Positions 51,458 through 60,845 are shown, numbered from the stretch's first letter. The stretch is 64,000 nucleotides of DNA from Rhodobacteraceae bacterium EL53 (GCA_900313015.1 OMPR01000004.1:124001-188000); one strand, 5' to 3'. The notes: generated from the letters alone by a model not told the origin. Numbers and translations: made by a program.

Positions 51458-52219
51458 ATGGCAGATCAACCCAATCCGCAGGGCGCGGGGGCTTTGAAGA
51501 TCGCTCACCTAGCCAAACGTGGCGTGCTGCTGGTCCTTGGGCCGCTCAATTTCCTGTTCATTGCCTTTGTCCCGTTGCTGTGCGTGCGCCGCGCCGGGTT
51601 TCGGGGCTGGTATTGGCGATTGGTCAAACGGGCCTGTTCGCGCTTGTTGTGGTTGCTCAGCATTCGGGTCGAAATGTCCGAGGCGCATAAACGCGCGTTG
51701 GGCGATGACACCGGCAGCCTGATCGTGATCAATCACCTCAGCCATCTGGACGGGTTCACGTTGATGGATGTGGTGCCGGACAAAAAATGGTTCACCTTCG
51801 CCGCCAAGAAAGAGCTGTGCGATGCCGCGTTGCTGCGCACCGGGTTCACGGGCGCTGGCTTGGTGGAAATCGACCGCAGCAACGGCAAGGTGGCGTTAGA
51901 AACACTGACGCAGGCAGTGCGCGATATGCCAGAGCGCCGGTCTGTGGTTCTGTTCGCCGAAGGCACCCGGACAAACACCGACACGCTGGGCGAATTCAAA
52001 GCCGGGGCAGTGTTAGTGGCGCGGGAAACCGGACGCAGCATCCGCCCGATTGTCATTTTGGACTCAGACAGGCTGCTGCCGCGCGGCAAGTTCTTTCCCC
52101 ACAGTGGCACCGTCCGGATCGAGGTGTTGCCGCCCTTTGAGTGCGATCTAACCGCCACCGTGGACGAAGATGTTGCACGTCTCAGACAAGAGATGATCGC
52201 GGTTTTTAGCCGCCGTTAA
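51458..52219 (+). CDS. 1-acyl-glycerol-3-phosphate acyltransferase family (PlsC-like)
   Basis: A 253-residue membrane-associated lysophospholipid acyltransferase. Motif I is NHLSHLD (His93-x4-Asp98); motif III is FAEGTRTN (near 167-174). An N-terminal hydrophobic segment (about 22-43) anchors it. Likely acylates lysophosphatidic acid or an ornithine-lipid precursor; which is not decided by the sequence. 91 bases downstream of the sulfotransferase gene. Confidence 0.9.
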   Translation: MADQPNPQGAGALKIAHLAKRGVLLVLGPLNFLFIAFVPLLCVRRAGFRGWYWRLVKRACSRLLWLLSIRVEMSEAHKRALGDDTGSLIVINHLSHLDGFTLMDVVPDKKWFTFAAKKELCDAALLRTGFTGAGLVEIDRSNGKVALETLTQAVRDMPERRSVVLFAEGTRTNTDTLGEFKAGAVLVARETGRSIRPIVILDSDRLLPRGKFFPHSGTVRIEVLPPFECDLTATVDEDVARLRQEMIAVFSRR

Positions 52220-52246
52220 CCCCAACACCGCACAGCGCGCTTTGTC

Positions 52247-52885
52247 CTAAATCTTGCGCGCGACCACATAGCGGCCCGGCAACATCACCGGATAGTTGCC
52301 TGTTTCAAGGATCTCAAACCCAGCCGCGGTAATGATTTGTTCCAACTTGGTTGTGGTCATAAAGTTCACATAGGGGGCTTTGCCCAACATCTGCGCCAGA
52401 GGCAGGATGCCCTTCATCAGCCGATACTTCAGCGGCAGGCCCTTGGTGGGCAGGCAGACGGTTTTCGAAATCAACAGACCACCGGGTTTGATCATGGCGT
52501 GGATTTCAGACAGGCGCGTGGGCAGATCCTGCAGCAGATGCAGCAGGTTCAGGGCCAGCACTGTATCATAAACCGTGCCCGCATGCTGCGCATCTGATAC
52601 ATCCGTCGCAATGAACTCCACATTGTCTGTTCCCTGGGTTTTGGCCTTGGTTCGGCCGATTTCAATCATTTTGGGCGACAGATCGCTGGCGGTATAGCGG
52701 GCCACACTGTCGGCTAGTAAAAGCGCGGTTGAGCCGGTGCCGCAGCCCAGCTCAAGCACGTGATCGGTTGGGGCGAGGTAAGACCGGGTCCGATCCAGAG
52801 AATAGTGATAGGCCTCCAGATCCGTGATCGGACGCTTGGCGTATTTTTCCGCGATGCTGTCCCAGAATGCTGTCGACTCTGTCAT
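52247..52885 (-). CDS. Class I SAM-dependent methyltransferase
   Basis: A 212-residue methyltransferase with the SAM-binding motif VLELGCGTGSTA (near residues 43-54) and later DTVLALNLLHLLQD and MIKPGGLLISKTVCL. Substrate unknown, possibly a small lipid or quinone-like molecule. ATG 52885 has AAGGAG 8 bases upstream; a TTG at 52891 is also in frame. Divergent from a LysR gene that may control it. Confidence 0.9.
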   Translation of the reverse strand: MTESTAFWDSIAEKYAKRPITDLEAYHYSLDRTRSYLAPTDHVLELGCGTGSTALLLADSVARYTASDLSPKMIEIGRTKAKTQGTDNVEFIATDVSDAQHAGTVYDTVLALNLLHLLQDLPTRLSEIHAMIKPGGLLISKTVCLPTKGLPLKYRLMKGILPLAQMLGKAPYVNFMTTTKLEQIITAAGFEILETGNYPVMLPGRYVVARKI

Positions 52886-52970
52886 GTTCAAATCTCCTTT
52901 GCGCTGGTTTTACCTATGCGAAGATCAATGATGAATTGCTGAAATCTGCACGGTTGCTATACACAAATGC

Positions 52971-53900
52971 ATGAATTGGCAGAGCATCTCATTTGATTGG
53001 TCCCATATCCGCGCCTTTCTGGCCACGGCCGAAGAAGGGTCGCTGTCAGCGGCCGCGCGGGTGTTGGGGCAAACGCAACCTACCTTGGGCCGGCAAGTGA
53101 CCGCGTTAGAGGAAGAGTTGGGCGTGACCCTGTTCGAACGCACGGGTCGGGCCTTGATCTTGACCCAACCGGGGGCTGAGCTGCTGGATCATGCGCGCGC
53201 CATGCGGGATGCGGCAATGCGGGTGTCTTTGGTCGCAAGCGGTCAGTCACAAGCGATCGAGGGGACAGTGCGCATCACTGCGTCCGAGGTCTATTGCGCC
53301 TTTGTCTTGCCGCCAGTCTTGTTACGCCTGCGTGAGATCGCGCCAAAGCTGGTGGTGGACCTGGTGTCTGCCGATGATGTCCGGGATTTGCAGCAACGCG
53401 AGGCGGATATCGCCATTCGCCACGTGCGCCCGGAACAACCGGATTTGATTGCACGGCTGGTGGCCGAGGCGACGGCGGGGCTATACGGGGCGCCAAGTTA
53501 TTTGAACCGGCGCGGGCGCCCGACCTCAGTCGAGGACCTGAAAACCCATGACTTTGTGTCATTCGGGCAGGTGCCCCGCATGGTGGAGTTCTTTGCCGAT
53601 CAGGGGGTGGCGTTGCAGCCCGAAAATTTCCGCATGGGCTCGGCCTCGGGGGTGGCGGCTTGGGCGATGGTGGAACAGGGGCTGGGCCTGTCGCTGATGG
53701 CCGACCAAGTGGCCCGCCGCAGCACGGCGGTAGAGCAGGTTGTGTCAGACCTGCAACCGGTCAGTTTCCCCGTTTGGCTGACCACCCATCGCGAATTGCA
53801 CACCGCACGGCGCATCCGTTTGGTGTTTGATTTGCTGGCGGATTTTCTAGCGCAGGATGTCGCCTCCTCTGGCGTTGTGAAGGGCGCACCCCCACGCTAG
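52971..53900 (+). CDS. LysR-family transcriptional regulator
   Basis: A 309-residue regulator. The winged helix (about 7-66) contains EGSLSAAARVLGQTQPTLGRQVTALE. The effector domain has the usual two-lobe pattern. Related in sequence to the LysR at 16689 (shared QPTLGRQ and GTVR-TAS blocks). Divergent from the methyltransferase with about 85 bases between starts. Confidence 0.93.
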   Translation: MNWQSISFDWSHIRAFLATAEEGSLSAAARVLGQTQPTLGRQVTALEEELGVTLFERTGRALILTQPGAELLDHARAMRDAAMRVSLVASGQSQAIEGTVRITASEVYCAFVLPPVLLRLREIAPKLVVDLVSADDVRDLQQREADIAIRHVRPEQPDLIARLVAEATAGLYGAPSYLNRRGRPTSVEDLKTHDFVSFGQVPRMVEFFADQGVALQPENFRMGSASGVAAWAMVEQGLGLSLMADQVARRSTAVEQVVSDLQPVSFPVWLTTHRELHTARRIRLVFDLLADFLAQDVASSGVVKGAPPR

Positions 53901-53940
53901 ATGTCGCGCAGAAAACGAGACGCGCGAAAGAGGGACGGAA

Positions 53941-54201
53941 ATGTTTCAATCGCTAAGCTGGCCAGATCTGGTCGGAACTGTGGGGACGCTATTTATCGCG
54001 TTTGCCTATTTTGCAACGCAGATCCGGATATTGAATTCCGAGGATCTGATGTTTCCGGTGGTCAATCTGCTTGGCGCGCTGTTGCTGCTCTATTCGCTCA
54101 GCCACAATTTCAACCTGCCCTCGGTGTTGATGGAGGGGTTCTGGGTCATCATCAGCCTTATCGGGATCATACAGGCCCTAAAGGCGCGCCGCGCAACATA
54201 A
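53941..54201 (+). CDS. CBU_0592-family small membrane protein
   Basis: 86 residues with three hydrophobic segments (LVGTVGTLFIAFAYFATQIR, LMFPVVNLLGALLLLYSLS, FWVIISLIGIIQAL). The order matches small conserved membrane proteins named after CBU_0592. Function unknown. 40 bases after the LysR stop; convergent with cbiM. Confidence 0.8.
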   Translation: MFQSLSWPDLVGTVGTLFIAFAYFATQIRILNSEDLMFPVVNLLGALLLLYSLSHNFNLPSVLMEGFWVIISLIGIIQALKARRAT

Positions 54202-54219
54202 CGCGGCACGCTGATTGGT

Positions 54220-54897
54220 TTACTCGGCGCTGTGCAGACGCGGTGTGAACAACCCAAACCGGGTCATGTCACGCAAGGATTTTGCTCCGGCTAGCACGGC
54301 CAGATCCGCCAGTGGTTCGATCAGAATAACCAGCATGTAAGCCGCGCCAAAACCGGACACAGCGGCAAGGTTCTCTGCACCAAAGCCCTGACCGTAAAAC
54401 GCCCAGAACGCGACCCACGCAACAACGCCGCCCTGATACGCCGTCGAAAGCGCCAGCGCCTGCGTGTATTTCAAATCCACATAGGCGGTGTTGGGGGCGA
54501 TGATCTTTTTCGCCAGCATCTGCATCGCAAACAGCGGCACCAAAAGGGTGGTCATGTTCATGCCAAACTGCGGCAGGTCAAACGGCGCCAGAAAAAAGCT
54601 CTGAATGAACAGACCCGCCACCAGCCCGATCGCGGTGGGCGCAGCCCCGAACAGCAGAAACAGGGTCGAGGCGAGGATGAAATGCACCTCGGATACGCCC
54701 ACCGGAAAATGCGGTAGGATTTCAAAAAAGGTAAACACCAATCCGGTGGTCAGCAAGCTGCGCGCGATCAAGGACGCCGCACCGCTGTCGCGGATGCTGT
54801 CGGCGGTCATTTTCAGGCCCATCAGGCCCGCGCCCGCAGCCGTTCCATAGCTGAGCAACAGTTTTGCGCCGGTCACGACGCCAGGTTCGATATGCAT
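54220..54897 (-). CDS. cbiM: CbiM-like cobalt/energy-coupling factor transport protein
   Basis: A 225-residue membrane protein with about six helices. The N-terminus [13 protein letters not shown] places the His2 expected for metal co-ordination in CbiM proteins. It is the S-component for Co2+ uptake in ECF transporters, but no cbiN, cbiQ or cbiO lies nearby. A cobalamin riboswitch directly upstream strongly supports a role in cobalt or corrinoid supply. AAGGAG precedes ATG 54897. Confidence 0.9.
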   Translation of the reverse strand: MHIEPGVVTGAKLLLSYGTAAGAGLMGLKMTADSIRDSGAASLIARSLLTTGLVFTFFEILPHFPVGVSEVHFILASTLFLLFGAAPTAIGLVAGLFIQSFFLAPFDLPQFGMNMTTLLVPLFAMQMLAKKIIAPNTAYVDLKYTQALALSTAYQGGVVAWVAFWAFYGQGFGAENLAAVSGFGAAYMLVILIEPLADLAVLAGAKSLRDMTRFGLFTPRLHSAE

Positions 54898-54912
54898 AGT
54901 CTGTACTCCTTA

Positions 54913-54956
54913 CCGTCACACCCGACGGCATTGGTTTGGCCCCGGATCACCCGGGG
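54913..54956 (-). promoter_or_regulatory. Expression-platform hairpins between riboswitch and cbiM
   Basis: Two hairpins lie between aptamer and gene: CCCCGG/CCGGGG (54940-54956) and CCGTC/GACGG (54913-54928). The second abuts the TAAGGAG ribosome site (54905-54911). No T-run follows either, suggesting translational rather than intrinsic-terminator control. Confidence 0.5.
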
Positions 54957-54979
54957 GGATAAGGATGGGCAAAGCCCGT

Positions 54980-55157
54980 GAATACGGCAGGTCTCCTGGC
55001 TTGCGGTGTCCTGTCTGGCCCAACCTTCCCAACCGGCGTCCTCGGTCAGTGGTAATTTGGGCAGACACACCGCTTACAGTTGCGGGGGCAGCTCCGGAAT
55101 TGGCTTGCGAGGCCGTACCGGATTCCCTTTTTCATTCGTCAGGGGCACGAACCCCAT
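54980..55157 (-). ncRNA. Cobalamin riboswitch
   Basis: Read on the minus strand, the conserved elements are GGTGCC-like P2/P3 parts, GGGAATCCGGT, the central GCTGCCCCCGCAACTGTAAGCGG and the B12 box GCCAGGAGACCTGCC (54986-55000). These are the diagnostic blocks of the class, and adenosylcobalamin binding should turn off cbiM. Confidence 0.96.
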
Positions 55158-55282
55158 CAGAAACCGTGGCGCAGAGGTCGCCCGTGCGCGCGTCACTGTC
55201 AAGCATCCAAGACACGGGATTATACAAATGCCGCAGGTGCGACTTGCGCAGGGGCGCAGGGGGGCCTAAGTCTGCCGGTATT

Positions 55283-55759
55283 ATGGCTCAGACAAAATCA
55301 GACCCCAATTACAAGGTAATCGCCGAAAACCGGCGTGCGCGTTACGATTATGCGATCAACGACGATCTGGAATGCGGAATCATTCTGGAAGGGTCCGAGG
55401 TCAAATCCATGCGCGTGGGCGGGACAAACATCACCGAAAGCTATGCCACCGTCGAAGATGGAGAGCTGTGGTTGGTGAACTCGTACATCGCGCCCTATGC
55501 GCAGGCCAAAGTGTTCAAACACGAAGAACGGCGCCGGCGCAAACTGTTGGTGTCGCGCAAACAGATGTCTGATCTGTGGAACGCAACACAGCGTAAAGGC
55601 ATGACCTTGGTGCCGCTGGTTATGTATTTTAACCACAAGGGCATGGCCAAGATCAAAATCGGCATCGCCAAGGGTAAGCAGAACCACGACAAGCGCGCCA
55701 GCGAAGCCAAACGCGATTGGTCGCGACAGAAATCACGCCTGATGAAAGACCACAGCTGA
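55283..55759 (+). CDS. smpB: SsrA-binding protein SmpB
   Basis: Binds tmRNA and delivers it to stalled ribosomes for trans-translation. The 158-residue protein has [43 protein letters not shown] and the C-terminal basic tail [24 protein letters not shown] 55283 fits the family start; the open frame to the left overlaps the riboswitch. No tmRNA gene is in the window. Confidence 0.96.
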   Translation: MAQTKSDPNYKVIAENRRARYDYAINDDLECGIILEGSEVKSMRVGGTNITESYATVEDGELWLVNSYIAPYAQAKVFKHEERRRRKLLVSRKQMSDLWNATQRKGMTLVPLVMYFNHKGMAKIKIGIAKGKQNHDKRASEAKRDWSRQKSRLMKDHS

Positions 55760-55904
55760 TAAAATCTGTGCTTGGTCCTTTCGGGATGACTTGTACAGGC
55801 CATCGCTGCTAGGCTCACACTCGTATTCTTGTGCGAGGTCGCTTTTGCCTGATTTCATTCTGACCCGGAAATTGACCAGATTTATTATTGCTTTGCTCTT
55901 CAGG

Positions 55905-56648
55905 ATGCGGGTGCTTCCCGTTGTTTTGATGGGGATGGCCAGCGTCGCATATGCGGACGATTTTAACCTTTCGATATCCCGTACAGTGGCCGCCAAAGGC
56001 GCGCAGATACCCTATGCGTTGCACATTCGCCTGCGCGAGGCGGGCAAGACCCGGATGGGGATCGCGGCCGTGTTGGACATGCGCCACGTGCAGGCCAATG
56101 TGCCGGGGTTGTTTTCCGGCGTTTTGCAGGAAACCTGCAAGGCGAAATATGCCGTCGCGATTGCCGAAGCCCACGCCGAGGGAAAAGCCGTCGCAGTCAG
56201 CGGACAGTTTCAGGCCAAGTTCTTCTTGTGCGACGATGATGATCCCAAGACCCATTATCGGGGGGCCTTGCTGTTGGGGCAAAACGTCAATTTCCAAGCC
56301 AAGGCGAGTGCCGAAGTCAAAGGCCAGTGTCTTGTTCTGAAACTGGTCGACGTGACGCTGGACCCGACCGGGTTTCTGGGCGGGGTGGCGGATGTGTTGA
56401 ACCTGACCGAAAAGGCGCAGACGCTGATCCTAGAGAAAAGCGCCGAGGTGCTGGCAAAGCATCCAATCTGCCCTGAACTGCCACCCGAATTGGCCATGTT
56501 AGAGCCTGATTTCCGATCTGGTGGCACGCATGAGATCGGCAAAGGCGGTATCGGGGCGTACCTGAACGGGTCGGTCGATGTCAGCGCGACCACATTGGTG
56601 GATCTGCTGTTGCTGGCGCAGGCAAAAAAACAGGAAGGGACGCAATGA
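55905..56648 (+). CDS. Periplasmic protein of unknown function, paralog 1
   Basis: A 247-residue exported protein (signal peptide MRVLPVVLMGMASVAYA) with no recognised domain. It has an N-terminal strand-rich part, a central GQCLVLKLVDVTLDP and a C-terminal HPICPELPPEL... GSVDVSATTLVDLL. The next gene is a paralog. ATG 55905 was chosen for the clean signal peptide; upstream TTG starts exist. Its stop overlaps the next gene as ATGA. Confidence 0.75.
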   Translation: MRVLPVVLMGMASVAYADDFNLSISRTVAAKGAQIPYALHIRLREAGKTRMGIAAVLDMRHVQANVPGLFSGVLQETCKAKYAVAIAEAHAEGKAVAVSGQFQAKFFLCDDDDPKTHYRGALLLGQNVNFQAKASAEVKGQCLVLKLVDVTLDPTGFLGGVADVLNLTEKAQTLILEKSAEVLAKHPICPELPPELAMLEPDFRSGGTHEIGKGGIGAYLNGSVDVSATTLVDLLLLAQAKKQEGTQ

Positions 56649-57436
56649 TGTTTGCTATGATGTGGCCCCGCTGTTTGGGCGGGAACGTGATCTGTGGCCT
56701 CATGACTGTTGGCCTTTGGGGAACAGCCGCACAGGCTGATGAGGTCAGCTATCGCCTGACAGAAACGATTCAGGTGCAGGGTACCCAACTGCCTTATACC
56801 GTGGATCTGGATCTGTCCGACGAAACCCCATCCCGGCTTGGCTTTGATGTGGTGCTGGACCTGCGGCAGCTGCAACAGGGTGCGCGCAGCGCCTTTCCGC
56901 AAGAGCCGTTTATCGACACCTGCAATGCCAGATTGTCAAATCCCAAGCTTCTGGTCTCTGCCAATGGCGACAGCCTGTCGGTTGAGGGGCAGTTCCATGC
57001 GGAATTTTACGCCTGTGATCGGGACAAGCTGCGCCCAATTGATCGCGGTGAACAGGTGTTTTCCGAAGTCATCAGCCTGACGGCGGCGGCCTCGTTGAAT
57101 GTGCGGGGGCAGTGCCTGTATTTCGGTGTCGAAGACTTGGCTCTGGCGCTGAAGGATCCGGTGGATGGCGTCGCGGATCAACGCGAATTCATGACCAAGG
57201 CACAGGATTTGTTCATTGAGACCAGTGATGCCTTTCTTGAACAGCACCCCATTTGCCTGACCCTGCCGCCCGAGCTGGCCTCGCTCACGCCGCAGAACTT
57301 CACAGGCGGGACGCGTGAAATGGGCGATGGCGGCGTTGGGGCGCAATTGAAGGGCTCGGTGGACGTGTCCGCGGCAACGATTCTGGATGTGTTGAACGCG
57401 CTACAGGCCAAAGGGGTGATCCCCCGCCGCATGTGA
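56645..57436 (+). CDS. Periplasmic protein of unknown function, paralog 2
   Basis: A 263-residue exported protein with a leader ending near AAQADE. It shares with paralog 1 the blocks RGQCLYFGVEDLAL, HPICLTLPPELASL and GSVDVSAATILDVL, along with matching cysteines near residues 98 and 123, at GQC and in HPIC. This indicates one disulfide-bonded fold in tandem. ATGA overlap couples them. Function unknown. Confidence 0.75.
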   Translation: MMFAMMWPRCLGGNVICGLMTVGLWGTAAQADEVSYRLTETIQVQGTQLPYTVDLDLSDETPSRLGFDVVLDLRQLQQGARSAFPQEPFIDTCNARLSNPKLLVSANGDSLSVEGQFHAEFYACDRDKLRPIDRGEQVFSEVISLTAAASLNVRGQCLYFGVEDLALALKDPVDGVADQREFMTKAQDLFIETSDAFLEQHPICLTLPPELASLTPQNFTGGTREMGDGGVGAQLKGSVDVSAATILDVLNALQAKGVIPRRM

Positions 57437-57582
57437 CGTTTCGGGGCTGAAATCCCCCGATTGCGGCGGATTGCGTGCTGGATTTGATTTGATCTTTTGA
57501 ATACCGACCTCGGTGGGGCATCTAAACTTGAACCTACACCCGCGCGGTTGTAGGGACAAAGCGTGCGATAGGAGGGGCTCTC

Positions 57583-58437
57583 ATGCTGGACGATCCGAAA
57601 ACTCTTGTGTCCACCGACTGGCTGGCCGCTCATCTCAAGGATCCGGATTTGCGGATTTTGGATGGGTCGTGGTATTTGCCGGCACAGAACCGGAATGCAA
57701 AAGCGGAATATGACGCCGCGCACATTCCCGGGGCGCGCTTTTTTGACATCGACGACATCAGCGATCATCGCTCTGATTTGCCGCATATGGTTCCCCCGGT
57801 TGAGAAATTCATGTCCCGTATGCGCGCTATGGGCGTCGGGGACGGGCATCAGGTTGTTGTCTATGACGGCGCTGGGCTGATGTCCGCGGCGCGCGTCTGG
57901 TGGCTGTTCAAACTGATGGGACAGGAAAACATCGCCGTGTTGGATGGCGGCTTGCCCAAGTGGCAGGCCGAGGGGCGCGAGATCGAAGATCTGCCCCCCG
58001 TGATTCGGGATCGTCACATGACAGTGCGGGTGCAAAACCATCTGGTGCGCGATGTGACACAGGTCTCAGCAGCGGCCAAGCTGGGCGATCATGAGATCAT
58101 CGACGCCCGCGCTGCTGACCGTTTTCAGGGCAAAGCCGCCGAACCCCGCGAGGGGCTGCGCTCGGGTCACATTCCGGGATCAAAGAACGTTCCGTTTGGC
58201 AACCTGCTCAACAGCAACGGCACGATGAAATCCGTCGATGATACCCGCGCGATCTTTGAAGCTGCCGGTGTCGATCTGAAAAAGCCCGCCATCACATCCT
58301 GCGGGTCCGGCGTGACCGCCGCGATTCTATCCCTTGCCCTGCATCGTTTGGGCAAGTCCGACTACTCGCTTTATGACGGCTCCTGGGCTGAATGGGGTGC
58401 ATTCCCAACCCTGCCCGTCGCAACTGGAGAGAACTGA
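57583..58437 (+). CDS. sseA: 3-mercaptopyruvate sulfurtransferase
   Basis: Tandem rhodanese protein, 284 residues, transferring sulfur from 3-mercaptopyruvate to acceptors such as thiols or cyanide. The C-terminal active loop is C240-GSGVTA, the mercaptopyruvate type rather than thiosulfate type. The non-catalytic first domain begins about residue 10 (STDWLAAHLKDPDLRILDGSWYLP). Its stop overlaps the aminotransferase ATG (TGATG), so the two genes are translationally coupled. Confidence 0.93.
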   Translation: MLDDPKTLVSTDWLAAHLKDPDLRILDGSWYLPAQNRNAKAEYDAAHIPGARFFDIDDISDHRSDLPHMVPPVEKFMSRMRAMGVGDGHQVVVYDGAGLMSAARVWWLFKLMGQENIAVLDGGLPKWQAEGREIEDLPPVIRDRHMTVRVQNHLVRDVTQVSAAAKLGDHEIIDARAADRFQGKAAEPREGLRSGHIPGSKNVPFGNLLNSNGTMKSVDDTRAIFEAAGVDLKKPAITSCGSGVTAAILSLALHRLGKSDYSLYDGSWAEWGAFPTLPVATGEN

Positions 58438-59621
58438 TGTTCGAGAACCTCAAGGCGCAGCCAGCAGATAAGATTCTGGCTCTTGTGCAAGCGTATCGCG
58501 AAGACCCGCGCGACACGAAAATCGATCTGGGTGTGGGCGTTTACAAAAACGCCGATGGCGTGACGCCCGTCATGCGTGCTGTCAAAGCAGCCGAAAAGAT
58601 CGTGTGGGAAGAACAGGAATCCAAAGCCTACGTCAGCCTGACCGGCGATCCGGCCTATTCAGACGCGATGATCAAACTGATCCTTGGCGATGCCGTTGCG
58701 CGTGAAAACGTTGGCGCAGCCGCGACCCCCGGTGGCACCGGCGCGTGTCGTCAGGCGTTTGAACTGATCCAAATGGCCAGCCCCGTGGCGCGCGTGTTCG
58801 TGTCCAACCCCACATGGCCCAACCACATTTCGATCCTCAACTATCTGGGCATCGAAGTGGCCCCCTATCGCTATTTCGACAGCGAAACCCGTGGCGTTGA
58901 TTTTGACGGCATGATCGCGGATCTGGGCCAAGCCAACGCAGGCGACGTTGTGCTGTTGCACGGCTGCTGTCACAACCCGACCGGCGCCAACCTGAACCTC
59001 GTTCAATGGCAGGCGGTCATTGATCTGATCAACGAAAAGAACCTCGTGGCGATGATCGACATTGCCTATCAGGGCTTTGGCGATGGTCTCGACGAAGACG
59101 CACAGGCGACGCGTCTGGTGGCCTCTTCGGTCAAGGAATGCTTGATCGCGGCGTCCTGCTCCAAGAACTTTGGGGTCTACCGCGAACGCACCGGCCTGTT
59201 GATGGCTGTCAGCAATGACGCTAGCCAGACCGCGCTGAACCAGGCGACCCTGTCGTTCCTGAACCGCCAGAACTATTCGTTCCCGCCAGACCACGGCGCG
59301 CGCGTTGTGACCACCATTCTGAACAACCCCGAACTCTGCGCCGATTGGAAAGCTGAGCTGGAAGAAACCCGCCTGTCGATGCTGGCCCTGCGCCAGCAAC
59401 TGGCGGACGAGCTGCAGCGCCTGTCCGGCTCGGATCGGTTCGGTTTCCTTGCACAACACCGCGGCATGTTCTCGCGTCTGGGCACCACGCCCGAGATGGT
59501 CGAAAAACTGCGCGCGGATCACGGGATTTACATGGTTGGCGACAGCCGCATGAACATCGCTGGTCTGAACGCAAAATCCGTGCCCATTTTGGCCAAAGCG
59601 ATCATCGACTCCGGGATCTGA
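58437..59621 (+). CDS. Aromatic amino acid aminotransferase (TyrB/AspC family)
   Basis: PLP enzyme of 394 residues in the class I alpha subfamily. It has DLGVGVYKN, CHNPTGANL, and the Schiff-base Lys243 in SCSKNFGVYRERTG. Family members transaminate aspartate or aromatic amino acids. Coupling with sseA hints that it may supply 3-mercaptopyruvate from cysteine, an inference. A strong terminator follows. Confidence 0.9.
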   Translation: MFENLKAQPADKILALVQAYREDPRDTKIDLGVGVYKNADGVTPVMRAVKAAEKIVWEEQESKAYVSLTGDPAYSDAMIKLILGDAVARENVGAAATPGGTGACRQAFELIQMASPVARVFVSNPTWPNHISILNYLGIEVAPYRYFDSETRGVDFDGMIADLGQANAGDVVLLHGCCHNPTGANLNLVQWQAVIDLINEKNLVAMIDIAYQGFGDGLDEDAQATRLVASSVKECLIAASCSKNFGVYRERTGLLMAVSNDASQTALNQATLSFLNRQNYSFPPDHGARVVTTILNNPELCADWKAELEETRLSMLALRQQLADELQRLSGSDRFGFLAQHRGMFSRLGTTPEMVEKLRADHGIYMVGDSRMNIAGLNAKSVPILAKAIIDSGI

Positions 59622-59653
59622 TCCAACAGACCCAAATTCCTAGAATAGAAATG

Positions 59654-59684
59654 GCCGCCTGTTCCCGAAACAGGCGGCTTTTTT
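59654..59684 (+). terminator. Rho-independent terminator after the aminotransferase gene
   Basis: GCCGCCTGTT (59654-59663) and AACAGGCGGC (59669-59678) form a 10-bp stem with a 5-base loop, followed by TTTTTT (59679-59684). Confidence 0.95.
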
Positions 59685-59735
59685 GTGGGCAATCTTCGCC
59701 AAATGGCTACTGCATTCACGCAGGGGGACGGAGGT

Positions 59736-60845
59736 TTAACAATACAAAGGAATGTTATTCGCCTGATGACGCTGCACCAGCTTTCTCACCCGCTTCCCCT
59801 TTTCGGGTATGTGCCGGGCCGCATTTGGCTTGAAATCCGGTTTGCAAACCTGCGGAAACAACTTTTGTATCTCTTCACGCCCGTCGGGCGATACCGCCTT
59901 CAGCGCTTCGGGCCCTGTAAACAGGCTTTCTGAAGGGGTTCCGTTGGACCAGATGATTTGGTGATCATCAAACAGAATATGCCAATATTCCACGCCACCT
60001 GCCGTGTTCTCAACGATATCAACGCCACTCAACGGAAGCAATTTGCGCGCAGGGATCAACACGTCTCTGGACCCAAACATCCGCATGGCAATGCGTGATG
60101 ACACAAGAACACGGTGCTGCGGCGACACGCTCAAATCCTGCAGTGGGAATCCTGTACCCAATGCGTCGGCGCGTATTTGAATTGGCTTGAGTTTTGGATT
60201 GGCCTCAAGCTGGGCAGAACTCAATCGGCGCGAGCCAATCCAACGAATGGGTTCATAGCTACGGTCATAAGTCAGAACCTGATCTCTCGTCGTCAGGGTC
60301 TCAACACGCATGGGACCCTGCAACGTCTCAATCAGGGTTCCTGATGAAAAACAGACAACGTCAACAAATTCCCCACTGGCATTTGTCGGTCCGGTGACTT
60401 GCTGATCAATGACAATCGTATTGTCACCGCTGTCATTCCAAGCGGCGTCAATCGCTGCTGTGTTGACCGTCAATCCGTTAAAAACCTCTAGCGGTTCGAG
60501 CGGCCCATTGTTGGCTTTCACGCCAAACATTGCGATCGTACCGTCTGGTTCTATTTCTAGTCGAAATACCGGCGCAGATCCGGTATTTCCGAGTTGCCAG
60601 ATCGCAGGTGTGTCGCTTTCATATTCGTCTCCGTCAGCAAATCGAACTGTCTGACCTGAGGTGCCGCTTACCTGAAACTGGAGCTCATTCGGGGCTCCCG
60701 AAGGGCCACCAATAAAGAGATCCACGCCATTGATTGTCACACTGACACTGTTGTCGAGTGCGACGAAATCAATGACCAACCCGCCGCCGGGAGTCGTATC
60801 GGTAAAGGTCGTCGAATTACCGTTGATTATACTAAAAGCGGGCAT
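59736..60845 (-). CDS. Hint-domain (Hedgehog/intein-type) protein
   Basis: A 369-residue protein. The N-terminal 160 residues are Gly/Asp/Thr-rich and strand-forming, like secreted beta-rich proteins. Then a Hint module starts at C165 (VVCFSSGTLIETLQGPMRVE) with the later LSVSPQHRVLVSSR block, the standard pair for self-processing. No downstream partner domain of full size remains, since about 80 residues follow. It may self-cleave or be a surface attachment protein. No signal peptide is visible, so type I export is possible. Confidence 0.85.
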   Translation of the reverse strand: MPAFSIINGNSTTFTDTTPGGGLVIDFVALDNSVSVTINGVDLFIGGPSGAPNELQFQVSGTSGQTVRFADGDEYESDTPAIWQLGNTGSAPVFRLEIEPDGTIAMFGVKANNGPLEPLEVFNGLTVNTAAIDAAWNDSGDNTIVIDQQVTGPTNASGEFVDVVCFSSGTLIETLQGPMRVETLTTRDQVLTYDRSYEPIRWIGSRRLSSAQLEANPKLKPIQIRADALGTGFPLQDLSVSPQHRVLVSSRIAMRMFGSRDVLIPARKLLPLSGVDIVENTAGGVEYWHILFDDHQIIWSNGTPSESLFTGPEALKAVSPDGREEIQKLFPQVCKPDFKPNAARHIPEKGKRVRKLVQRHQANNIPLYC

